Assembly (NCBI GenBank): GCA_964444795.1
Contig: CAYUIQ010000055.1
Location: 1-39,551 of the forward strand
From: JABMRP01 sp964444795
Lineage (GTDB): Bacteria > Planctomycetota > Planctomycetia > Pirellulales > Thermoguttaceae
Direction: 5' to 3'
Length of the DNA stretch: 39,551 nucleotides
Below the pieces are notes generated by a model, which ran no database searches, had not been told where the DNA came from, and was given only the letters and a program-made list of their open reading frames with translations. Both the position numbers and the translations under genes were made by a program. Positions within the stretch are counted from its first letter, which is position 1, and every line of letters starts with the position of its first letter. Positions 17,504 through 25,836 of this stretch are shown one piece after another.

Positions 17504-19777
17504 TCACATTCCCTTGAACGGGTTCATACCGTATTCGTCGATCACTTCCGCGAGGCCGTCGAAGATCTTCGGAAGCTGCTCGTACTCGGAGATCTGCAGT
17601 TGATGGATCTCGACTCGTTCGTTCTCCAGTGCCATCTTCTCCAGTTTCTCCTTGATGTTGTCGCCACGGGCAACGGCCAATTCGCTCCCCTTGATGAAGT
17701 GGCATTGATAATCGTCCCCATACTTGCAGCCGATCAGGACGATCGCGTCGAAACCGGACGACACGGCCTCCGCGATCCAGGCGACGTTGACCGATCCCAG
17801 GCATCGTACGGGAATCACCCGGACAAACGGGTTGCATCGAAGGCGGTGCTGTCCCATGAGGTCCATCGCCGGAAAGGCGTCGTTTTCGCACAACAGGGCC
17901 AGGATCCTCGGCTTCTCGTCGAACTCGTCCGGCACGTTGACCGCCTTGATCATCGCCCCCACCACGTTGACCGAATAGTCCTTGAAGGAGACGATTCGCT
18001 CGGGACACGCCCCCATGCAAACGCCGCATCGCCGGCATCGGGTCGCCTGAAGCAAGGGGGTCCCCTTCTCATCCTCGTTGAGAACCCCGAACGGACATTC
18101 CTCGGTGCAGCGCTTACACTGGGTACATCGTTGGAGGAGAAAATCGGGATAGGACGTATCCCCCGCTCGCGGATGAACGGCCTCGCCCCGGGCGGTCATC
18201 TCCACGCACTGGATGGCCTTCAGCGCCGCCCCGGCGCCGTCCTCCCGACCTCCCAGTCCGTCGGTGGGTTGGCGCACGCTTCCGGCGGCGTAGATCCCGG
18301 TGCGCCGAGACTCGTAGGGGAAGCAGATGAAATGCGAATCGGGAAAACCGTACGCCAACGCGGGTAGATCGGGGCCCTGGCGGTACGCCAGATTCAGAAT
18401 CTCCGTGCCCTCGTGCTCCTTGAGTTGCTCGACCGTCTCGGCGGCGTCCTTGCGTTGGGTCTCGGAATCGCCCTCGGCAGCCTTGAGTTTCGCGTCTTCC
18501 AACGCCCGAATGGCTTCTCCGTCGGCACTGTTTGGCTGCATCCCCGTGGCGAGTACGACCAGATCCACCTTCACCTCGATCCGCTCGCCGGGCATCGTGT
18601 TGCTCGCCGAAACCACCAGCCCGCCGTCTTCGTCTCGCACCACGTCGGTCACGTCCGCGCGAGTCGGGAAGATGCCCGGATCCTCCTGCACGCGCCGATA
18701 GAAGTCCTCGTACTGCCCCGGGGTGCGAATGAACTCGTAGAAGATGTACGCTTTGGCCTCGGCGTTTTGCAGACGCAGGTACAGGGCTTGCTTGAGCGAC
18801 GTGAGGCAGCAGATCGAGGAACAGTAGGAGTGGTGCTCCTTCTTCCTGGAACCGCCGCATTGGATGAACGCGATGCTCTTGACTTCTTTCCCGTCGGAGG
18901 GGCGGGTGATCGGGCCGCCTCCTTTGACCATCTCCTCCAGGTCGACGTTGCGAATGACGTCTTCGACTTGACCGTAAGGTAGCGTGTCTCGGGGGTCCGT
19001 GGGGCGCCAGCCGGTTGCCTGGACCACGGCGCCGACGCGGAACGTGTCGAGCACTTCGCCGGCCGGCCGGCCATTGCCCGCCGATGCCAGCGTGACGTCG
19101 AACAGCCCGGGGGCCCCCTCAATACGGCTGGTCGTGGCCGACAGATACACCGTGATCCGAGGATGCGCCTTGATCGCGGCGAGGAGATCGTCGACGCCCG
19201 TGTCCTCCAAGTCGCGATAGGGCGGCTTCGTGGGAACGGAGAGGTGTTGCCGTGCCAGCCAGCCACCGAGCCGGTCGGCCTTCTCGACCAGTCGGACCTC
19301 ATACCCCGCCTTGGCTGCTTCCATCGCCGCGGTCAACCCGGTGATCCCCCCACCGACCACGAGAATGCTCTTGTCGAGCGTCTCTTCCGGTTGGAAAGGC
19401 TCCAGGGGTTCCATTTTCTCGACTTTGGCGATGTACATGCGGAGATAATCCTCCGCCATCATCTGCGTGTCCTCGTCGCCGGGCGGCTGACACCAAACGA
19501 CGTGTTCCCGCAAGGCGACCTTCTCGACGATCACGCCTTCCGCAAACGCATCGCCCGAGTAGAGTCGCCCGGAGATACCGGCGACGACCACCTTGCTGAG
19601 TCCCTCGCGCCGGATGTCCTCGTTGATCGATTCCAGACCCGGCCCTTCGCAGGAATCGACGGTCTTGCAGAACGGCACGTGGCACTCATCCGTGACCACT
19701 TCGCACAGGGCATCGACGTCCAGCGCCTCGGCGATTCCGTAACCCGTGCAGATAAAGACACCCGTCTTGTCTTCCAT
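17504..19777 (-). CDS. qmoB: QmoB: HdrA-like flavoprotein with ferredoxin and MvhD-type domains
   Basis: This cytoplasmic electron-transfer subunit has 757 residues, normal for QmoB. The N-terminal HdrA-type region has several Cys residues (25, 32, 37 and 43). An FAD site begins at ILVVGGGITGLTAA (138-151). An HdrA Cys block sits at CGGSRKKEHHSYCSSICC (307-324). Two ferredoxin motifs are at 551-561 and 581-591. The C-terminal 135 residues are MvhD/FrhD-like (LIGCKYGDDYQCHFIKG), a domain that in methanogens receives electrons from a hydrogenase. ATG 19777 has AGGAGG upstream and is 4 bases after the qmoA stop. Confidence 0.93.
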   Translation of the reverse strand: MEDKTGVFICTGYGIAEALDVDALCEVVTDECHVPFCKTVDSCEGPGLESINEDIRREGLSKVVVAGISGRLYSGDAFAEGVIVEKVALREHVVWCQPPGDEDTQMMAEDYLRMYIAKVEKMEPLEPFQPEETLDKSILVVGGGITGLTAAMEAAKAGYEVRLVEKADRLGGWLARQHLSVPTKPPYRDLEDTGVDDLLAAIKAHPRITVYLSATTSRIEGAPGLFDVTLASAGNGRPAGEVLDTFRVGAVVQATGWRPTDPRDTLPYGQVEDVIRNVDLEEMVKGGGPITRPSDGKEVKSIAFIQCGGSRKKEHHSYCSSICCLTSLKQALYLRLQNAEAKAYIFYEFIRTPGQYEDFYRRVQEDPGIFPTRADVTDVVRDEDGGLVVSASNTMPGERIEVKVDLVVLATGMQPNSADGEAIRALEDAKLKAAEGDSETQRKDAAETVEQLKEHEGTEILNLAYRQGPDLPALAYGFPDSHFICFPYESRRTGIYAAGSVRQPTDGLGGREDGAGAALKAIQCVEMTARGEAVHPRAGDTSYPDFLLQRCTQCKRCTEECPFGVLNEDEKGTPLLQATRCRRCGVCMGACPERIVSFKDYSVNVVGAMIKAVNVPDEFDEKPRILALLCENDAFPAMDLMGQHRLRCNPFVRVIPVRCLGSVNVAWIAEAVSSGFDAIVLIGCKYGDDYQCHFIKGSELAVARGDNIKEKLEKMALENERVEIHQLQISEYEQLPKIFDGLAEVIDEYGMNPFKGM

Positions 19778-19781
19778 GAGG

Positions 19782-21044
19782 TCATTCCCTCCTGTTTAGG
19801 CACTGAATCGCCTTGAGCGCGGCGGCCGTCGCTTCTTTGGTCACCCGGGAAACGTCGCACGGGCGCGTGGCACAACCGGCGGCGTACACGCCCTCGACCT
19901 CCGTCGAGCCGTCGATGAAACCGTACGGATCGTATGTCAACTCCAACGGGAGTTCGACGTCGGCCGTATTGGGGACCATGCCGGTGGCCAGAACCACCAT
20001 GTCGAATTGTTCGTGAAGATTCTCCCCCGACAACGTATCTTCCACGTCCAGCAGTAGATCGCCGGTTCCGGGTTCCTCGCCGATGGCGGCCACCTTGCCC
20101 TTGACAAACGAGACGTTCGCGTCGTCGAGCATGTCCTGGTAGTACTTCTCCAGCGAGCCGATGGTGCGAATGTCGATGTAGAAGATGGTCACCCGGGAGT
20201 CTTCGTTCTTCTGGCGCAAGTATCTGGTTTGCTTCAGCGAAGCCATACAGCAGACGGCCGAACAGTACGGCAGATGGTTTTCGTCCCTCGAACCGGCACA
20301 CTGGACAAAGGCGACATTCAGGGCATTGGCGCCGTCGGAAGGCCGGGTGATCTCGCCGCCGGTGGGTCCGCGCCGGGCGGCCAGACGCTCCATCATCACG
20401 TTGGTGACGACGTTGGGATATTGGCCAAAGCCGAGATTGTCGAGTCGGGTCGCATCGTAGGGTCGCCAGCCGGTGGCCACGATAACGGCTCCCACCTCGA
20501 CCTCGATCTGCTCCTGGGGCATGTCGAGGTCGATGGCCCCCGCGGAGTCGGCTCCGGCGATTATCTCGGCGTCGGCCTCCGAGAGAGCCTCTCGATCGAG
20601 GACATGGACGGGTGGATACGCCATGTCGTGTGGCAGGTAGAGTGCCTTGGTCTTGTCCATGCCCAGATTGAAATCATTGGCCCGCTCGGAGGTCAACTGC
20701 TCGATCAGGGAGTCGTCCACGGGATGCTCGCCGGTGACGTATCGCGGTCGCTTCCTGATCCGAGCCGTAAATTGGCCCACGGTGCCGGAGAGTTCCTCGA
20801 CCGTGGCCAGCGTATGCACCTCGATCCGCGGATTGCGCCTGATTCGGGCGATATTGATCTCGAATCCGCAGGTCGGCGGACACATCTTGGGGAAGTACTG
20901 GTGCGTGCGAATCACGCGTCCGCCAAGAGAGGGCTCCTTCTCGACGAGAATGACGCGATAGCCGACTTCGGCGGCCTCTACCGCCGCCGTCATCCCCGCA
21001 ATACCGCCTCCGATGACAAGAATGGGTCGTGCTTCAGCATTCAT
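19782..21044 (-). CDS. qmoA: QmoA: HdrA-like flavoprotein
   Basis: This is a 420-residue flavoprotein with an FAD-binding start (ILVIGGGIAGMTAA, 8-21), a CPPTCG motif at 55-60 and the HdrA-type CAGSRDENHLPYCSAVCC block, expected to bind an iron-sulfur cluster. QmoA and QmoB are paralogous HdrA-like proteins, and both are found together in sulfate reducers, where they pass electrons between QmoC and APS reductase. ATG 21044 has AAGG nearby. It is the first gene of the run; the 670 bases upstream separate it from a divergent histidine kinase. APS reductase genes are not in the window. Confidence 0.92.
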   Translation of the reverse strand: MNAEARPILVIGGGIAGMTAAVEAAEVGYRVILVEKEPSLGGRVIRTHQYFPKMCPPTCGFEINIARIRRNPRIEVHTLATVEELSGTVGQFTARIRKRPRYVTGEHPVDDSLIEQLTSERANDFNLGMDKTKALYLPHDMAYPPVHVLDREALSEADAEIIAGADSAGAIDLDMPQEQIEVEVGAVIVATGWRPYDATRLDNLGFGQYPNVVTNVMMERLAARRGPTGGEITRPSDGANALNVAFVQCAGSRDENHLPYCSAVCCMASLKQTRYLRQKNEDSRVTIFYIDIRTIGSLEKYYQDMLDDANVSFVKGKVAAIGEEPGTGDLLLDVEDTLSGENLHEQFDMVVLATGMVPNTADVELPLELTYDPYGFIDGSTEVEGVYAAGCATRPCDVSRVTKEATAAALKAIQCLNRRE

Positions 21045-21715
21045 GATACCTTGCTCTCGGTACGTTTCTTAACGCCTTGGGCACATCGCCGTTGGGCTGA
21101 GTACTCTGGTATCGCAAACACGGTGGTCTATTCAGCGTATCAAGCGGACTGGTATATCATCACCTTCTGGATCTTGAAGAGTAGGTTGGCCGGATGAGTG
21201 GCAATTATGCCAAGGGAAAACCGATACGTCCATCGCCAAGCGACCCCCATTGGACAAGAATTCCGAATTTTTTGCAAACGCGCTGTAGCGGCCGGGGGCA
21301 CTCAAGGGGAGACCGTCGCCCAGCGGAACGTTGAAACGCACGCACACCGGATCGCCGAAATCCTGTGCCATACCCCCCCAAACGTGTTTTCGCGACGGAG
21401 TCTGTCGCGTTTGTGGTGAAAGCACTTAGGTCGAAGAAGCGAGTGGGCGATCCCTCACTCGGGTTAGGTGGCCATGCGTGCCGGTTTCCCGCCGGTTTGC
21501 CCCGGTCTCTCGGCACCCGACGCCTAGGGCGTTGCCATGCCACGTCGCCTCCGAAAAAGAATCTCGGCAAGAAAACACGTTCTTGGTGGATCGCGCGCCG
21601 GCCGCAGGTTCACGTGCCCGGGGTGCCGTACGATTGCACTGACGGCCAAGGTGAGCTACACTTCGAATTGCACGGAGCGCATTCTCCTGCCCGCGCTTGC
21701 CAAGCAGGGTCGGGT
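21045..21715. promoter_or_regulatory. Divergent intergenic region between qmoA and the histidine kinase gene
   Basis: I see no gene that I would defend in these 671 bases. The region must carry the qmo promoter and probably that of the kinase, but I could not pick out a convincing -35/-10 pair. A short palindrome, TGGCA-ATTA-TGCCA, lies at 21199-21212 about 155 bases before the qmoA start and is a candidate operator. The kinase frame stays open upstream to 21365, so its start could be earlier than annotated. Confidence 0.45.
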
Positions 21716-23512
21716 ATGAAACCGAGATCGAAACTTGTCTGGAAACTCACGGCCGTGGCCGCGTCGATTCTGATCGCGGCGCTCGTGCTGTCCGGGTACG
21801 TCGGCAATCTGATCGCTCCGGTGCTGTTGGGAGTGGTTGCCCTGTGGTTCACGTTCGGATTGCTGCTGGAACGGCCGATCCGGGAAATGATCGAGGGCAC
21901 GCAGCGGTTCGGCGCCCATCAACTCGATTTCCGGTTCGATCGGAAACGCTGTGACGAGATCGGGCTTCTGGAAGAGTCGTTCAACGCCATGGCGGCAACG
22001 ATTCAGACCAGCCAGGAAGAGTTGCGCGGCGCCAAGGAGTACCTTGAGGGGATCTTCGAAAACTCCGCCGACCTGATCATTACCGTCGATCCCGAGGGGA
22101 TGGTGGAGACATTCAACCGCGGCGCCGAAGAGGCGCTGGGATACGGCCGCGAAGAGGTGGTCGGCAAGCCCATCGAGGCCCTCTTTGCCGATCCCCGCGA
22201 GAGAGACGTCGCCATTGTCCAGCTTAAGGATACCGACCACGTCAAGAACTACCAGGCGCAATTCCTTGCCAAGGACGGCCAGATCCGCAACGTACTGCTG
22301 ACGCTCTCGCGCCTGCGCGACCGGGACGGCAATCCCATCGGCACCTTTGGCATCAGTAAGGACATTACCCAAGAGAAGAAGCTTCAGGACGAGTTGCGCG
22401 ATGCCAAGGAATACCTCGAGGGGATCATCGAGCACTCCGCCGACATCATCATCACCGTCAACTCGAAGGGGTTGATCGAAACGTTCAATCGCGGGGGGGA
22501 AGAGGCGCTCGGTTACGCCCGAGAAGAGGTGATCGGCCGGCGCATCGAGAGTCTGTATATCGACCCCCGCGAGAGACACGCCGTGGCCGAACTCCTCAAG
22601 GATACGGGCGACGTCAAGAATCACGAGATCCATTTGCTGGCCAAGGACGGCGGAGTCCGAAACGTGCTGCTGACGTTGTCGCGGTTTCGCGATCGCCAGG
22701 GCAATCCCATCGGCACCATCGGGATCAGCAAGGACATTACCCAGGAGAAAACCCTCCAGCGGGAACTGGCCCAATCGCAGAAGTTCGCCGCCATCGGGCA
22801 GGCGGTCACCGGAATCCAGCACGCCATCAAGAACATGCTCAATGCGCTGAAAGGTGGTGCGTATCTGGTTCGCAACGGGATGGCCAAGGACAATCGCCAG
22901 CGGGTCGAGGAAGGTTGGGCGATGGTCGAAGAGGGCATCCAACGGATCGGCAGCCTCTCGCTGAACATGTTGAACTTCGCCCGCGAGTGGAAGCCGGAAC
23001 TGGAGAGAGTCGACCTGAACGATCTGGTGGCCAGCGTGGTGGAGCTAAACCGGCAGGCCGCCGCCGACCGGGGAGTGACGTTGCGCCACGAAGTGTCCCA
23101 GGGGCTGCCCCCCGTGCTGTGCGATCCCACGCTGATCCACATGGCCACCACCGACATCGTGGTCAACGCCATTGACGCCTGTACCTGGAAACATTACCGC
23201 GGCTGCGAAAGTCCCGAAATCGTGCTGGGCGATTCCCCGGAAGACGGCTCCCCGGGAGATGGCGGGGATTTCCGCGCGATCGAGATTCGCGACAACGGAT
23301 GTGGCATGACCGAGGCGACCCGGAAGAACATTTTCACCCCGTTTTTCAGCACGAAGAAGATGCTGGGGACCGGTTTAGGGTTGGCGCTAACGGCCAGAAT
23401 CATTAGGGTACACGGAGGGGAGATTTTCGTGGAGTCCGAACCCGACCGTGGGACCACCTTCCGTGTTCATATTCCCCAAGACGGTCCGAAAGCCAGCGAG
23501 GGAGGCGTGTGA
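21716..23512 (+). CDS. Tandem-PAS membrane histidine kinase
   Basis: ATG 21716 is chosen because the residues before it look non-coding and two membrane helices follow at once (about 9-29 and 31-51); the protein has 598 residues. A HAMP-like linker runs to about 98. Two PAS domains, at about 107-224 and 230-347, are nearly copies of one another (KEYLEGI, ETFNRG, EEALGY and GISKDITQEK occur in both). The phospho-acceptor is His369 in HAIKN, an atypical H box. The ATPase shows N484 in NAIDA, DNGCGM and GTGLGLA. The two helices are close together with almost no periplasmic loop, so the signal is probably sensed in the membrane or by the PAS domains. It overlaps the response regulator by one base. 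Confidence 0.9.
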   Translation: MKPRSKLVWKLTAVAASILIAALVLSGYVGNLIAPVLLGVVALWFTFGLLLERPIREMIEGTQRFGAHQLDFRFDRKRCDEIGLLEESFNAMAATIQTSQEELRGAKEYLEGIFENSADLIITVDPEGMVETFNRGAEEALGYGREEVVGKPIEALFADPRERDVAIVQLKDTDHVKNYQAQFLAKDGQIRNVLLTLSRLRDRDGNPIGTFGISKDITQEKKLQDELRDAKEYLEGIIEHSADIIITVNSKGLIETFNRGGEEALGYAREEVIGRRIESLYIDPRERHAVAELLKDTGDVKNHEIHLLAKDGGVRNVLLTLSRFRDRQGNPIGTIGISKDITQEKTLQRELAQSQKFAAIGQAVTGIQHAIKNMLNALKGGAYLVRNGMAKDNRQRVEEGWAMVEEGIQRIGSLSLNMLNFAREWKPELERVDLNDLVASVVELNRQAAADRGVTLRHEVSQGLPPVLCDPTLIHMATTDIVVNAIDACTWKHYRGCESPEIVLGDSPEDGSPGDGGDFRAIEIRDNGCGMTEATRKNIFTPFFSTKKMLGTGLGLALTARIIRVHGGEIFVESEPDRGTTFRVHIPQDGPKASEGGV

Positions 23513-23961
23513 TGGCCAAACAGGTACTTGTGATTGACGACGACCAGAATGCCGTGAAGTACCTTTCCGTGGTACTGAGCGAGAACGGATACGATCCGGT
23601 CTCCGCCGGCGACGGAAAGGAGGGGCTGGAGAAGATCAAGGAAGCCAAGCCCGACCTGATCGTCCTGGACGTGATGATGCCCAAGAAGACGGGGTTCGTC
23701 CTGTTCAAGCAACTGAAGAGGGACGACCAGTACAAGGACATCCCGGTCCTCATGCTCACCGGCGTGGCCGGCATCCTCGAAGAGCAGGAGAGCCACAAGG
23801 ACGAGACCTTCGAGCATCCTTACGACAATCTTCGCGAAGCGCTGAAGAAGACCATCAGGGAGATGCGCCAAGACGGGCTGGTCCGGCCGGAGATGTTCGT
23901 CGACAAGCCGGTCGATCCCGACGCCTTTGTCGCCAGAGTGCGGGAGTTGATCGGGAGCTAG
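23512..23961 (+). CDS. Single-domain response regulator
   Basis: This is a 149-residue receiver protein with no output domain. The acidic pocket is at 9-11, the phospho-acceptor is Asp53 in VLDVMMP, the switch Thr is 83 and the conserved Lys is 132 in VDKPVDP. Between the Thr and Lys there is an insertion of about 30 residues (85-125) that is unusual for a plain receiver and may bind a partner. ATG 23512 has GGGAGG upstream and overlaps the kinase stop as TGATG, so the two are translationally coupled. With no DNA-binding domain, it cannot be the direct regulator of the divergent qmo genes. Confidence 0.92.
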   Translation: MAKQVLVIDDDQNAVKYLSVVLSENGYDPVSAGDGKEGLEKIKEAKPDLIVLDVMMPKKTGFVLFKQLKRDDQYKDIPVLMLTGVAGILEEQESHKDETFEHPYDNLREALKKTIREMRQDGLVRPEMFVDKPVDPDAFVARVRELIGS

Positions 23962-24063
23962 TACTTCGGCCGCCCCTACAGCTTCGCTAATCGGAACAAC
24001 CGGCAGATCCGTCGAAATCCTCACAATGGGCGCGTTGGGAGCCCGATAATCGTCGCAGGTCCT

Positions 24064-25479
24064 ATGATTGCGCGATGGCCGTGGACGAACCCAATGCTTG
24101 CCGACAACTGCCGATCCATCCTGGTCACCCTCAGGTCACGGAGATTGAGCCTGCTCGTAGTGCTCTCGCTCTGCGTTGCGATGGTTGCCGCGGGTGATCG
24201 AAACACTGCGACAACGGTTGCCGGTGAAATTTTCATGGTTTCCCAGCCGGCCGCCAATGGCTCGCCTCCCAGCATGATCCTCAGCGACGAGCCGAACGGG
24301 GAATCGGGCGAGATCGTCCTGGAAGACATCGAGCCGTCGCGTACCGACACCCGGTCGTTGGAGGGCAGCTTCCAGGATCAGCAGGGCGCCGGCGACATCG
24401 GGCCGAACCTATACGCTCCCAGCGCCTTCGACAGCGGTCTGGTCGTGTCGGGTAAGAACCTGGCCATGAAGATCGGAGGCTACGTCAAGGCGGACTTGAT
24501 CCACGATCTCGACCCGATCGGGTCTACCGATTTGTTCGATACGACGACCATCCCGACCAGCGGCCCGCACTACACCAACACGAGGTTCCACGCTCGGCAG
24601 TCGCGGCTGAATTTCGATACGCGGTGGCCGACACAAAAAGGGCCGACGCGCATTTTCGTGGAGGCCGACTTCTTCAGCGAAGGCGATCGTTGGCGATTGC
24701 GGCACGCTTTTGGGGAGTTCAGAAGCGTCATCATCGGCCAGACGTGGACCACGTTTACCGACATGGCGTCGCTTCCGCAAACCCTGGACAACGAAGGGTC
24801 GGTCTCTTCGATCAACCGTCGTCAGGCCCAGATTCGCTGGACGCAGACCCTCGTGCCGGACTTTCTGACGACGGCCGTCTCGCTGGAAGATCCGCAGACG
24901 AACATTGTCGTTCCCGACGGGCTGGAAGGCAATGCGCGAACGCCGACGCCGGACCTCGTGGCGCGCGTGCGACTTACGAGAGAGTGGGGGCAGTTTCAAA
25001 TCGCGGGTCTTTGGCGCCAGTTGGGATACCAGCCGATCGACGGGCCGGTCATTACCGACGACGCCTGGGGGTTCAACTTCACCGGTACGCTGCAGGCAAC
25101 GCCCCGGGACAAAGTGTATTACCAGATCCAATTCGGCGAGGGGATCGGCAGTTACAAGGGGTTGCCCGACGTCGCCCCCGCGAGCGGAAGCTCCGCGGAG
25201 GTCCTTCCTGTTTTCGCCTGGATGATCGGCTGGACGCACGAGTGGAACGATCGCTGGTCGTCGAACTTCACTTACAGCGAAAACCGGCTGGACAATACTC
25301 ACTTTCAAGATCCGGACGAGCTTCACGAGAATACGTACATTGCGTTGAATCTGATCTGCAGCCCGGCCGAGCGGGTCTACTTCGGAGTCGAATACCTCTT
25401 CGGCATCCGCGAGAACGTCGATGGCAGTCGGGGGGAAGCGAACCGGTTGCAGGCCAGTGTCATCTTCGAGTTGCCGTGA
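24064..25479 (+). CDS. DcaP-like outer-membrane porin
   Basis: The protein has up to 471 residues. A second ATG at 24094 is also possible; either way a hydrophobic signal segment follows (LSLLVVLSLCVAMVAAG). After a low-complexity spacer, the sequence from about 135 (LAMKIGGYVKADLIHDLDPIG) is the hallmark of DcaP-like trimeric porins, which take up small, often dicarboxylic, anions. Alternating aromatic strands continue to the C terminus, which ends in FELP, near the usual terminal aromatic signal of outer-membrane barrels. It starts 102 bases after the response regulator and may be part of the same transcript. Confidence 0.85.
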   Translation: MIARWPWTNPMLADNCRSILVTLRSRRLSLLVVLSLCVAMVAAGDRNTATTVAGEIFMVSQPAANGSPPSMILSDEPNGESGEIVLEDIEPSRTDTRSLEGSFQDQQGAGDIGPNLYAPSAFDSGLVVSGKNLAMKIGGYVKADLIHDLDPIGSTDLFDTTTIPTSGPHYTNTRFHARQSRLNFDTRWPTQKGPTRIFVEADFFSEGDRWRLRHAFGEFRSVIIGQTWTTFTDMASLPQTLDNEGSVSSINRRQAQIRWTQTLVPDFLTTAVSLEDPQTNIVVPDGLEGNARTPTPDLVARVRLTREWGQFQIAGLWRQLGYQPIDGPVITDDAWGFNFTGTLQATPRDKVYYQIQFGEGIGSYKGLPDVAPASGSSAEVLPVFAWMIGWTHEWNDRWSSNFTYSENRLDNTHFQDPDELHENTYIALNLICSPAERVYFGVEYLFGIRENVDGSRGEANRLQASVIFELP

Positions 25480-25540
25480 CACGGGGCACGACATGCTCAA
25501 GGAGAAAGGTGGCCGCCACCTTGGACCTCGTTCCCACTGC

Positions 25541-25571
25541 GATGGCCCAGCACTGACGGTGCTGGACCATC
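25541..25571. terminator. Strong hairpin between the two porin genes
   Basis: GATGG and CCATC, then CCAGCAC with GTGCTGG, form a 12-bp stem with one mismatch and a short loop. There is no T run, so this may be a palindromic repeat rather than a terminator. The rest of the 357-base gap (25480-25836) has a second short palindrome (AGGTGGC-C-GCCACCT near 25507) and no gene. Confidence 0.6.
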
Positions 25572-25836
25572 CTGGGGGCATGGCTTTCCCTGCCCTGGGT
25601 GTGGACCTTAATGGTTGTCGGGGATACAGCGGATGTAACGCTAGGCGGTCCAGTTTTTCTCGAAGAACCCGAGAACTCTACCCGGATCCCAATAATCGTC
25701 GCCATCCTTACTCCCGATAGCGATAGTAGAGAGCGAAATACTCGCTCATTTGGTAGAAACGTCAAGAAACGCACGGCACGTTTGGGGGCGTCCCCCAATT
25801 CGGTGCTGCGGTACGATGACCCACGGAGGAGAGGCA

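Noticed and set aside
17504..19777. Large HdrA-like protein as part of a methanogen-type heterodisulfide reductase
   Set aside because: Pairing with QmoA and with a QmoC that has a cytochrome b domain identifies it as QmoB; no HdrB is present.
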